This document shows positions 35,648-42,953 of a DNA stretch of 64,000 bases, piece by piece; the first letter of the stretch is position 1; each line of letters starts with the position of its first letter. Source of the stretch: Scytonema hofmannii PCC 7110 (GTDB lineage: Bacteria > Cyanobacteriota > Cyanobacteriia > Cyanobacteriales > Nostocaceae); the NCBI RefSeq assembly GCF_000346485.2, contig NZ_KQ976354.1, positions 2,077,221-2,141,220 on the forward strand. Direction: 5' to 3'. The notes under the pieces were generated by a model, which was not told the origin of the DNA, ran no database searches, and saw nothing but the letters and a program-made list of their open reading frames with translations. Made by a program: the position numbers and the translations under genes.

Positions 35648-38353
35648 ATGACAGAAGACAAGTTCAACTTTGAGTATCAAGTGGGAGGGAGCCTTGAGAG
35701 CAGCGCCCCCAGCTATGTGACACGACTGGCCGATTCAGAATTTTATGAAGCGTTAAAAATGGGTCAGTTGTGTTACGTACTGAATTCGCGACAGATGGGT
35801 AAGTCTAGCTTGCGAGTACGGACGATGCAAAGGTTGCAAGCAGAAGGGACAATCTGTGTTTTTATTGACCTGACGGGTATAGGAAAGCAGGATGTAACTC
35901 CAGAAAAGTGGTATGCGGGGTTTGTCCAATCTTTGGTAAGCAGTTGTCAGCTTAGCTCAAAAATTCAATGGCGGACTTGGTGGCGAGAGCGGCGGGATTT
36001 GCTTTCTCCAGTGCAGTGCTTAAGCCAATTCATTGATGAAGTGCTCTTAGTAGAAGTGACGCAGAATATTGTTATTTTTGTTGATGAAATCGATCGGGTT
36101 TTGAGCCAGAATTTTTCACTGGATGATTTTTTTGCTTTGATTCGATTTTTCTCCCAGCAACGACAGGTACGTCATGAATATAGGCGCTTGACTTTTGCGC
36201 TATTGGGGGTAGCAACTCCTAGCGATCTCATTCAAGACAAAACTCAAACACCGTTTAACATTGGTAAGGCGATCGAACTGCACGGTTTTCAGCCTCATGA
36301 AGTTCAACCATTAATAGAGGGTTTGAAAGGAAAAATTAGCAATCCTGAAGCAGTTATCAAGCAGATACTAGACTGGACAGGTGGTCAACCCTTCATGACA
36401 CAAAAGCTTTGTCAGTTAATGGTCTGTGAGTCAGCGCTCAAAAATTCCCTATCGGTTGAGCAAGTGGTGAGAACGCGTATTATTGAGAATTGGGAATCCC
36501 AGGATGAGCCGGAGCATTTGAGGACTATTCGCGATCGCATCTGTTACAGGAATGAGCAACAGACAGGTCGGTTACTGGGGCTATACCAGCAAATTTTACA
36601 GCAGGGAGAAGCGATCGCTGATGGCAGCCCGGAACAAATGGAATTGCGATTGTCAGGGTTAGTGGTCGAGCGCCAGGGGAAACTCAAGGTATATAACCGC
36701 ATTTATGAAACCGTATTTAACAGAAGTTGGGTTGACCGTAAATTAACCGAGTTACGACCTTATGCAGAAGCGCTCGCAGGTTGGTTAGCTTCAAATTGTC
36801 AGGATGAATCATATCTGTTGCAAGGGCAAATCTTACAAAACGCTTTAACTTGGGCATTGGGCAAAAGCCTCAAAGACTTGGATTATCAATTTTTAGTCGC
36901 CAGCCAAGATTTAGCCAAACGTCAAGCTCAAATGGCACTGGAAACACTGGCACAAGCCAGCCAAATCCTAGCAGAGGCAAGGCAAAAAGCCAAGGGAGAA
37001 GTATTGAAACTGCGAATTGGACGGGATTGGGTACCATTAATTGCTGGATGTGTTAGCGTACCCATTATGCTGCTCCATATTGGTGGACTGTTACAGCGAA
37101 CCGAGTGGGGTATGCTTGACCAGTTTTTTCGCTGGCGTCCCAATGAACCACCAGAGAAACGGATTACCATTGTCACCATTGATGAAGCAGATATTACCAA
37201 TGTGGGAAAATGGCCCTTATCCGATCGAGTTTTAACCCAGGCAATTAACAATATCATTGCCCAAAAACCCAGAGCAATTGGTCTCGACATTTATCGCGAT
37301 TTACCTGTAGAACCGGGGCATAGGGATTTGGTTAACCTGTTTAAATCCACCTCTAACTTATATGGGATTGAGAAAGCCGTGGGAAGTACTATTAATACTG
37401 TTGCACCTCCTCCCAGTCTTAGTCAAGAAAGAGTGGGTTTTGCCGATCAGGTGTTAGACGCAGATAGCAAAGTTCGTCGCGCCTTGTTATCAGTAAGCCT
37501 CTCTGACAAAGATGTGCGTTACAGTTTGGCACTAAAGTTGGCGCAGCACTATTTAAAAGTTGAAAGAATAACCCCAGAAATGATTGACAGCGATCCCCAA
37601 CGCCAACAGATGCGGTGGGGTCAAGCAGTCTTTGACAGGTTTGAAGGGAATCATGGAAGTTATGTTCGCGCCGATTCTGGAGGGTATCAAATATTACTTA
37701 ATTTTCGTGGCATCCAAGACAATTTTATTACATTATCTTTAACAGATATACTGAAAAACCAAATCCCCTCCAATAGTTTACGCGATCGCCTAGTTCTCAT
37801 TGGCAGCACTGCTGAAAGCCTCAAAGATTTCTTCCATACGCCCTATAGCAACGATCTCTTTGGTTCCCCGCAACCTATGGCTGGGGTGGTTGTTCATGCC
37901 AACATCATCAGTCAAATAATTAGCACCGTCCTTGATGGAAGACCTTTGCTTCGCAGTTGGGACGACCCAGTAGAATGGATGTGGGTCTTAGCTTGGGCAG
38001 TGTTAGGCGCAATGATTAGCTGGCGGATAAACTCTACCATAGCAAGCATTGCTAGTATAGCCCTTGCCAGTGGTGGGCTTTTAGGAGTTTGTTTTTTAGC
38101 CTTTTTGCTGGGCTGGTGGATACCCGTGGTTTCCTCACTGTTGGCGTTTGTGGGCTCGGGGCTTGCGTTGCTACTCGTCACTAATAAGCAACTTGAGACG
38201 CTTCAATTCCGTCGTACTTTGGAACTGCTTCTGGAAGTTTGCCAAGAACACCCTACCGGCGGGCTAATTGCCATTGAATATCTCAAGCAATCAGAAAGTC
38301 GGAACAATCAAGTTTTCATTGAGCAACGTCTTAAAAAAACGCAAAGCGGATAA
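35648..38353 (+). CDS. AAA-like NTPase domain fused to a CHASE2 sensor and C-terminal membrane helices
   Basis: 901 residues. The N-terminal 440 form an AAA-like domain (PF14516 type): P-loop-like NSRQMGKSSLRVRTM near residue 52, Walker B IVIFVDEIDRVL near 142 and GGQPFMTQKLCQLM near 244. A membrane segment near 460-480 leads to a CHASE2 sensor (about 490-765), followed by three helices. Architecture and CHASE2 sequence resemble the kinase at 4622-6946 with the output moved to the other end. CHASE2-AAA genes often neighbour CHAT, DUF928 and two-partner secretion genes in cyanobacteria (from memory), which matches the next locus. The Tn3-like element begins 16 bases after its stop. Confidence 0.88.
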   Translation: MTEDKFNFEYQVGGSLESSAPSYVTRLADSEFYEALKMGQLCYVLNSRQMGKSSLRVRTMQRLQAEGTICVFIDLTGIGKQDVTPEKWYAGFVQSLVSSCQLSSKIQWRTWWRERRDLLSPVQCLSQFIDEVLLVEVTQNIVIFVDEIDRVLSQNFSLDDFFALIRFFSQQRQVRHEYRRLTFALLGVATPSDLIQDKTQTPFNIGKAIELHGFQPHEVQPLIEGLKGKISNPEAVIKQILDWTGGQPFMTQKLCQLMVCESALKNSLSVEQVVRTRIIENWESQDEPEHLRTIRDRICYRNEQQTGRLLGLYQQILQQGEAIADGSPEQMELRLSGLVVERQGKLKVYNRIYETVFNRSWVDRKLTELRPYAEALAGWLASNCQDESYLLQGQILQNALTWALGKSLKDLDYQFLVASQDLAKRQAQMALETLAQASQILAEARQKAKGEVLKLRIGRDWVPLIAGCVSVPIMLLHIGGLLQRTEWGMLDQFFRWRPNEPPEKRITIVTIDEADITNVGKWPLSDRVLTQAINNIIAQKPRAIGLDIYRDLPVEPGHRDLVNLFKSTSNLYGIEKAVGSTINTVAPPPSLSQERVGFADQVLDADSKVRRALLSVSLSDKDVRYSLALKLAQHYLKVERITPEMIDSDPQRQQMRWGQAVFDRFEGNHGSYVRADSGGYQILLNFRGIQDNFITLSLTDILKNQIPSNSLRDRLVLIGSTAESLKDFFHTPYSNDLFGSPQPMAGVVVHANIISQIISTVLDGRPLLRSWDDPVEWMWVLAWAVLGAMISWRINSTIASIASIALASGGLLGVCFLAFLLGWWIPVVSSLLAFVGSGLALLLVTNKQLETLQFRRTLELLLEVCQEHPTGGLIAIEYLKQSESRNNQVFIEQRLKKTQSG

Positions 38354-38369
38354 GATAGCATCTTTATTA

Positions 38370-38416
38370 GGCATTGAGCCGAGATACGTGTAAAAACCTG
38401 CATTCCGGGTCTGGAA
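38370..38416 (+). repeat. Left terminal inverted repeat of the Tn3-like element
   Basis: This is the reverse complement of 42905-42951. Immediately inside is a short degenerate match to the TnpA 3' end in inverted orientation, so this end is a second copy of the same transposon end. Confidence 0.85.
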
Positions 38417-38456
38417 GCGCCTTCTCTGACTACATTTCAAAGATTTCCGGGGGTAG

Positions 38457-38692
38457 GGGTAGATCTAGCCACCTTGTCATGAGGGGCAAGATAGACTAAA
38501 ACTATTGCTGGAGGATGCTTTTCTGTTATCAGTTTCTATTAAATCGTCTACACATAGTTCGCGCTCATCTACCCAAAGTCGCGCCAAAGTGGAGCGAAAG
38601 AATGAGAGTTTTAGCCATGTTTTGGCATACTACAAATGGAAGTTTTATACTACTTGCCCCTGGTAACAAGCTCCCTAGAACTACCCCATAGC
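38457..38692 (-). repeat. Left copy of a 235-base inverted arm of the Tn3-like element
   Basis: This is almost the exact reverse complement of 42342-42575. The function is unknown. Small frames read through it on both strands but none has a recognisable domain. Confidence 0.8.
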
Positions 38693-38718
38693 TCTGCATA
38701 GAAATTAACTTACAGTTA

Positions 38719-38823
38719 CTAGCCCTTTGAATAAGGATTTTGCTTAACTCCACAATAAACCACAACACCATCTAATACCTCACCCGTATCTCGATCTACA
38801 GAGGTTATTCTTCTACGTCTCAT
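38719..38823 (-). pseudogene. N-terminal fragment of a plasmid RepL-like / small regulatory protein
   Basis: A 34-codon frame begins MRRRRITSVDRDTGEVLDGV and continues with VVYCGVKQNPYSKG. Cyanobacterial plasmid and phage proteins related to RepL/winged-helix replication regulators start with this kind of block and are about 150-200 residues long. The rest is missing here, with a stop after YSKG. A perfect 24-base palindrome sits 15 bases before its ATG. The assignment is from memory and moderate. Confidence 0.4.
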
Positions 38824-38837
38824 GAGTTTTCTAAGAA

Positions 38838-38861
38838 ATAGTCATCATATATGATGACTAT
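38838..38861. promoter_or_regulatory. Perfect 24-base palindrome, candidate operator
   Basis: ATAGTCATCATA followed by its exact reverse complement, with no spacer, lies 15 bases upstream of the fragment's ATG. Perfect short palindromes at this position are typical binding sites for a dimeric repressor that regulates itself. Confidence 0.5.
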
Positions 38862-39043
38862 CCAATTTTCAACCCCTCTCCGGGTGGGAATCCTGGAACT
38901 GGCCTTATGTCTTTGTATACTGAGCCGGTGTACTACACGCTCCTGAGCGACGATTGAAGCAGCCCCCCAAGGGGGCGGATAGCGCGGGGGGTAATGAAGA
39001 TAACCGAGCGATAGCGAGAACGATACTTTGATTTAAAAACCCT
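38862..39043. other. Spacer with GC-rich hairpin
   Basis: Between the palindrome and the flavodoxin 3' end lies a GC-rich stem (CCCCCCAAGGGGGCGG followed by CGCGGGGGG near 38960-38992). It may act as a terminator for the flavodoxin gene; nothing else is recognisable. Confidence 0.4.
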
Positions 39044-39643
39044 CTATACTTTGTGTTCTGGGTTTTGAAAATCACTTTTACAACCTGCATCCCAAATTTT
39101 GGGCTGGTTTCCGTGAGCGGGAATTCCGCCATTATCTTTCAACATTCTGGCCAAATGCATACAATTCCAAGTTAAGAAAGTTGTGTTTCTGTTGGTAAAA
39201 TCGTTTTCAGGGCCACCAGAACCAGGATCTAAATAAGAAGGCCCGGGGCCAACTTCTCCTAACCATCCTGCATCAGCTTGTGGTGGAATTGTATAACCAA
39301 TATGAGAAAGAGAAAATAAAATATTCATAGCGCAATGTTTAATCCCATCTTCGTTCCCAGTGATTAGGGTTGCACCAACTTTTCCATAATCTCGATATTG
39401 CCCTTTTTCGTTTAAAACATGAGTGTAACCATACATTCTTTCTAAAACTCGATTACAAACAGAACTTTTTTCTCCAAGCCAAACTGAAGTACATAAAACC
39501 AAAATATCAGTTTCATCAATTTCTTTTTGAATTATGGGCCAATCGTCTTTATCCCATTCATCTGTTTGGGACATATCTAGCCCAAGTCCTGCTGGTATTT
39601 CGTAGTCTACAGGTCGAATGACCTTCGTCTGAACTCTATTGGC
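39044..39643 (-). pseudogene. C-terminal part of a flavodoxin / NAD(P)H-dependent FMN reductase gene, split by an IS
   Basis: Starts in frame with ANRVQTKVIRPVDY and carries the flavodoxin-fold blocks of the family: ETDILVLCTSVWLGEKSSVCNRVLER with the flavin-binding loop, and GATLITGNEDGIKHCAMNIL. The first 55 residues lie 1.9 kb away at 41560-41724. Joining the two pieces across the TnpB element restores a 254-residue frame without loss or gain of bases. An internal TTG could start translation of this piece, but without the N-terminal beta strand it should not fold. Confidence 0.85.
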
Positions 39644-39780
39644 TTGAACGCACCCCAACTAAAGCAAAGCTTAGAGTTGGGGATTCTTTCGCTATGAAGT
39701 AGCCGTACATCTGCTTGCAGAAGCAGCCATACATCTTAGCGTACCCAGAGTTACTGGCGTCCTCAGTGTGCCGTGGGAAC
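39644..39780 (-). ncRNA. Putative omega-RNA (reRNA) of the TnpB element
   Basis: In IS605 elements the guide RNA overlaps the tnpB 3' end and runs to the right end, with the guide read from the flanking DNA. Here the minus strand shows a GCTGCTTCTGCAAGCAG stem inside the tnpB tail and then a CCCCAACTCTAAGC...GTTGGGG stem. The predicted guide starts at 39643 and reads GCCAATAGAGTTCAGACGAA. The position follows from known biology; the RNA itself is inferred. Confidence 0.55.
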
Positions 39781-41164
39781 TTTTGCCCTCGAACACTCTA
39801 GAATAACTGTTATCACCCATAATTACTGCATACCAATAACGGGCAGCAATGTTATATGAAGCGTTTAAGTCAGAGTGATATCTTTTTCCCGAAGTGAAGC
39901 GACACAAGGAATAATTGACCTTGTCTCTCTTAACTTTACCACTGCCGTCAAAAGCGTATGCGCTTGTGTATTTTGGGTTGATAAAAACAATTTTTCCTCC
40001 CATTTCCGTCCATCTATCTGTCACTAGCGCAACAATTTTCCTGTGACACCAGAGATGAAACTTTTGTTTTTGTAAAGATTTTCTTCTACCACCCTTCGCC
40101 TTCCATCCTTCTAAGTTCTCAAATACAATAACCTTTACATTGTGGGTCTTAGCAAACTCAACAATTGCTCTTGCTACTGTTTTAGAAATTTGTAAGTTAA
40201 TGTTGGAAGATTTGCGTTGGAGTCCTTTACAAAAACCCTTAGGTAAATCTACGGCAGTCGCTCCACTTGGGGAAACCCCAAGACCGCGCTGCCTTAACTT
40301 TGTAATGTTTCTTGTCTGCTTAGACTTGTGAGCAATCATCATCCGACGTTTGTTGCGACGGTCTATGTCTTGGATCGGGTTAATAAACACCCGAGCTTTT
40401 ACAGTACCGTCACGACCAACGATGGATGCTGTTGCAGCGTTGTTGATACCCATGTCAACACTGCATACCATATCAGATTCTGGTAAATCAACTATCTTTA
40501 CCTCAACTGGCATAGAAAGTTGACACGTATGTTTATTAACCACCAATGCAGGTGATTTTATTTTGTTACCATCAACTAGATGGCGATTTAAACCATGTTT
40601 TTTGACTGGAATGCATTCTAGCCACACCCAATCAGTTCCAGACCAAACTTTAATATCAACCAACTGGAAATTGTTGCGATATTTCACTTGTTGACCCTGG
40701 TACAACGCTGGATAAGTATTGCACCATGCGCTCAAGCTAGGTGGTTTGGCGTGACGATGTTTCCTGTCTCCAGACTGCCATTGAAAATGTCTAGTTTGAA
40801 AACTAGAAACAATTCCGATAGTATCTGCTATGGCTGCTCGTCTTAAGTAAGAAGGAAACTTTCGGAACGATGGATGTCTATTGACTACACTTTGAAAATA
40901 TTTGTGTTTAGGGTCAGGATTATCTGCGGTTTTATGAATCATCTTCTCTACCGCATTAATCCGTTCTTTTGATGTCAAGTCAACAAGGTTTACCCATTGA
41001 GAATTGACAATGATAACTAAGGGATGCAAAAACTTACGATATTCCTCAATAGTTCCTACCATTTGGCTTTTCTGTTCAGGAGTCGCTTTTAAATCCCAAA
41101 CATCTGTCCGGATAATTTCAGCCGGTTTATTCTTGCCTTTCTTTTTGGATTGTCGTTTACTCAT
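39692..41164 (-). CDS. tnpB: TnpB RNA-guided nuclease homologue
   Basis: 490 residues. RuvC motifs are present in order: Asp in CSVDMGINNAATASIV near residue 240, Glu in KVIVFENLEGW near 350, and Asp in HSDLNASYNIAARYW near 435. The usual zinc-ribbon CxxC pairs between motifs II and III are absent; only one Cys remains in NYSLCRFTSGKRYHSD. The C-terminal tail (RTPVTLGTLRCMAASAS) overlaps the expected guide-RNA scaffold. TnpB cuts DNA at the donor joint to retain the element. No TnpA is present, so movement would need one in trans. The ATG at 41164 is clear. Confidence 0.88.
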   Translation of the reverse strand: MSKRQSKKKGKNKPAEIIRTDVWDLKATPEQKSQMVGTIEEYRKFLHPLVIIVNSQWVNLVDLTSKERINAVEKMIHKTADNPDPKHKYFQSVVNRHPSFRKFPSYLRRAAIADTIGIVSSFQTRHFQWQSGDRKHRHAKPPSLSAWCNTYPALYQGQQVKYRNNFQLVDIKVWSGTDWVWLECIPVKKHGLNRHLVDGNKIKSPALVVNKHTCQLSMPVEVKIVDLPESDMVCSVDMGINNAATASIVGRDGTVKARVFINPIQDIDRRNKRRMMIAHKSKQTRNITKLRQRGLGVSPSGATAVDLPKGFCKGLQRKSSNINLQISKTVARAIVEFAKTHNVKVIVFENLEGWKAKGGRRKSLQKQKFHLWCHRKIVALVTDRWTEMGGKIVFINPKYTSAYAFDGSGKVKRDKVNYSLCRFTSGKRYHSDLNASYNIAARYWYAVIMGDNSYSRVFEGKSSHGTLRTPVTLGTLRCMAASASRCTATS

Positions 41165-41224
41165 GGGGTTGTCCTCGACCTCGACATATATCTATAATAA
41201 CCATGAACGTTCATAGTGTCAAGT

Positions 41225-41470
41225 ATGTCAAAGAAAGAATATGATAAAAAATGGCAGCAAGCAAATGCTCCCAAGGTACGAGCTTATACGGCAAAATACC
41301 AGAAAGGGAAAAGGAGAGCAACAGTAATCTTGGATGAGTGGATAGGACAGGAAATAGACAAAATAAAACCCCCAGAACAATCGTTAGGGGGATGGATAAG
41401 AGAGAAGATAGAAAGATGGGCAGAAAAAAGTAGGTCAGAAACTGTCGAGTCGAGTGATGACCTTTTTTAA
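41225..41470 (+). CDS. Small basic protein divergent from tnpB
   Basis: 81 residues from ATG 41225; a GTG three codons earlier is possible. It starts MSKKEYDKKWQQANAPKVRAY and continues with GKRRATVILDEWIGQEIDKI and a charged helix. The middle resembles a ribbon-helix-helix fold, suggesting a DNA-binding regulator. It is transcribed away from tnpB with about 60 bases between starts, where tnpA usually lies in IS605 elements. It may control tnpB. The function is inferred from fold impression only. Confidence 0.6.
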   Translation: MSKKEYDKKWQQANAPKVRAYTAKYQKGKRRATVILDEWIGQEIDKIKPPEQSLGGWIREKIERWAEKSRSETVESSDDLF

Positions 41471-41503
41471 TTGTTGCTGCGCTTTTTATATTGGCTTTGC
41501 TTA

Positions 41504-41547
41504 CCCCGCCTAAAATGTAGATATTTTTATAGTATTTTTAGGCGGGG
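41504..41547 (-). repeat. Left-end hairpin of the TnpB element
   Basis: CCCCGCCTAAAA and TTTTAGGCGGGG form a 12-bp stem with an AT-rich loop, 12 bases inside the element boundary. This is the type of structure IS605 TnpA recognises on single strands. Confidence 0.7.
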
Positions 41548-41559
41548 ACTGCGCTCAGC

Positions 41560-41724
41560 ATTCTGTTCAAAAATATTTTTAGCAATATCAATTACGCCCT
41601 TGGTATGAGATAAAACAGGAGTTCTATTAAGAGTGCAGTTTAAAAAAAGAGCTTTGAGGTCATCATACTTTGCTGGTGCATTTTGATACTGATTCTCAGT
41701 TATTTGTTTTAGCTGTTCTGACAT
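41560..41724 (-). pseudogene. N-terminal part of the split flavodoxin gene
   Basis: 55 codons from ATG 41724: a short leader, then DDLKALFLNCTLNRTPVLSH, the first beta strand and phosphate-binding loop of the flavodoxin-like FMN reductase fold, ending IAKNIFEQN. The frame then runs into the IS end and stops. It joins precisely to 39643. Confidence 0.85.
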
Positions 41725-41734
41725 AATATTTCAT

Positions 41735-41884
41735 TTTAATGAACAAGGTGAATATGAGGAAGTTAACCGTAGCAGCTTCTTCCCAGATTTAGACCCCAAT
41801 CTGTTACTACAGTATATTACTATGCCCGACCAATACGACGCTGTTCAAGAATTTGAACAGTTTTTGCGATCGCAGCTTTCTTGA
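41735..41884 (+). pseudogene. C-terminal fragment of an Uma2-family (DUF820) protein
   Basis: The frame reads FNEQGEYEEVNRSSFFPDLD, then LLLQYITMPDQYDAVQEFEQFLRSQLS and a stop. That is how many cyanobacterial Uma2 proteins (PD-(D/E)XK fold) end. The first 140 or so residues, including the catalytic core, are missing. Uma2 genes are abundant and mobile in cyanobacteria. Confidence 0.6.
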
Positions 41885-41980
41885 GTTGAGTTGCGATCTA
41901 AAAAACCGGAATTTTTCAGACAGTAAGATTTTACCATCTCTTGCCGCACCTCCCGCTAGATAAAATTCCCCGCCGGAGTT

Positions 41981-42336
41981 GGCGTAAATAGAAAGTTCGT
42001 GTCACCCAGTGCAGCCTGTGGCTATAAACCTTATACAGCAACAGTTACAGAGATTGATACGAGATTTAAGCACGCTCGGAAAAAGATAAGTTGCACAAAT
42101 AGTTTTTCTAGCGCAGAGACAGTAAAAAACTTTGCCTAAAACGGAGCTTGGAGTACATAAAAGTATTTGTTTCAAAGTATTATTGCTCCGTCTCGAAACT
42201 AAAAAACATTGCCTAAAAGAAGACAAACTAGGCAAAGCTATCATTTGTATTTCTTATCAATTACCCCGGAAAAATCAGTCATTTTTACAAAACTTTACAA
42301 GGCTGCACCTGGTGACACGAACCTTCTATTTTCGCC
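41981..42336. mobile_element. Miniature inverted-repeat element inside the Tn3-like element
   Basis: Inverted repeats of about 38 bases with few mismatches (41981-42018 and 42299-42336, core GTTCGTGTCACC) bound a 356-base segment with no gene. The length of the repeats recalls Tn3-derived miniature elements. No clear target duplication is seen. Confidence 0.55.
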
Positions 42337-42341
42337 TATTC

Positions 42342-42575
42342 GGGGTAGTTCTAGGGAGCTTGTTACCAGGGGTAAGTAGTATAAAACTTCCATTTGTAGT
42401 ATGCCAAAACATGGCTAAAACTCTCATTCTTTCGCTCCACTTTGGCGCGACTTTGGGTAGATGAGCGCGAACTATGTGTAGACGATTTAATAGAAACTGA
42501 TAACAGAAAAGCATCCTCCAGCAATAGTTTTAGTCTATCTTGCCCCTCATGACAAGGTGGCTAGATCTACCCCAG
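42342..42575 (+). repeat. Right copy of the 235-base inverted arm
   Basis: Inverted copy of 38457-38692. It adjoins the TnpA relic directly, whereas in the left copy most of that TnpA part is deleted. Confidence 0.8.
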
Positions 42576-42891
42576 ATTGGGTCTGTTTTGGCAAGGATGG
42601 CACGATTACTGAAAATGACCCGATTGAACAGGAAAAGCGGTTTAAATACCTAGATTTGGTTGCAAGTGCGGTGATTTTACAGAACACAGTCGATATGTCG
42701 TTGGCGATTCAGACGTGTTGTTAACGCTAATGACACAGGGAGAGGTTGTTCATCACCGATATATTAAAGCTTTAAGTCCTTTCATCACGAGGCATATCAA
42801 GCGGTATGGGGATTATGTGGTGAATTTGCATATCTTTCCACAGCCGTTGGAAGCTGCGATTAATCTGCCACCAGAAATATTTGAAATCTAG
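42572..42891 (+). pseudogene. tnpA: C-terminal relic of a Tn3-family transposase
   Basis: The reading starts PDWVCFGKDGTITENDPIEQ, continues to LQNTVDMSLAIQ, then shifts frame and resumes MTQGEV...LSPFITRHIKRYGDYVVNLH, ending PPEIFEI and TAG at 42891. Tn3 TnpA proteins (about 1000 residues) end this way, with the LSPYxTxHIxRFGxYxxD block. The catalytic DDE region is gone, so this copy is dead. Confidence 0.8.
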
Positions 42892-42904
42892 ATAGGGCAA
42901 GGGT

Positions 42905-42951
42905 TTCCAGACCCGGAATGCAGGTTTTTACACGTATCTCGGCTCAATGCC
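42905..42951 (-). repeat. Right terminal inverted repeat of the Tn3-like element
   Basis: Reverse complement of 38370-38416, followed directly by TATTA. It lies 13 bases beyond the TnpA stop, as in ordinary Tn3 elements. Confidence 0.85.
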
Positions 42952-42953
42952 TA

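Larger units (their letters stand above)
39644..41559 (-). mobile_element. IS200/IS605-type TnpB element (no TnpA) inserted in a flavodoxin gene
   Basis: The boundaries follow from the exact in-frame rejoining of the split flavodoxin gene (a GC shared by both junctions leaves a 2-base ambiguity). Read along tnpB, the left end has a hairpin at 41504-41547 and the right end a hairpin at 39653-39682 ending in TTCAA, as IS605-family right ends do. There are no inverted terminal repeats and no target duplication, which also fits this family. The 1916-base element holds tnpB and a divergent small gene in place of tnpA. Confidence 0.85.
38370..42951. mobile_element. Tn3-family transposon derivative with TATTA target duplication
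   Basis: The 4582-base segment is bounded by 47-base near-perfect inverted repeats (38370-38416 and 42905-42951, outermost GGCATTGAGCC). Both ends are flanked by the direct repeat TATTA (38365-38369 and 42952-42956), the 5-bp duplication typical of Tn3-family insertion. Inside the right end is the frameshifted C-terminus of a Tn3-type TnpA. No resolvase or intact transposase is present, so the element is non-autonomous. Cargo includes a RepL-like fragment, a flavodoxin gene interrupted by a TnpB element, and an Uma2 fragment. Confidence 0.85.

Noticed and set aside
42132-42464. 110-codon frame across the miniature element and the inverted arm
   Set aside because: It crosses an element boundary and shows no domain; the shared arm carries the same tail in both copies only because it is duplicated DNA.
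38370-42951. Integron or genomic island with site-specific integrase
   Set aside because: No integrase, no attachment-site array and no tRNA. The ends and 5-bp duplication fit Tn3-family transposition instead.
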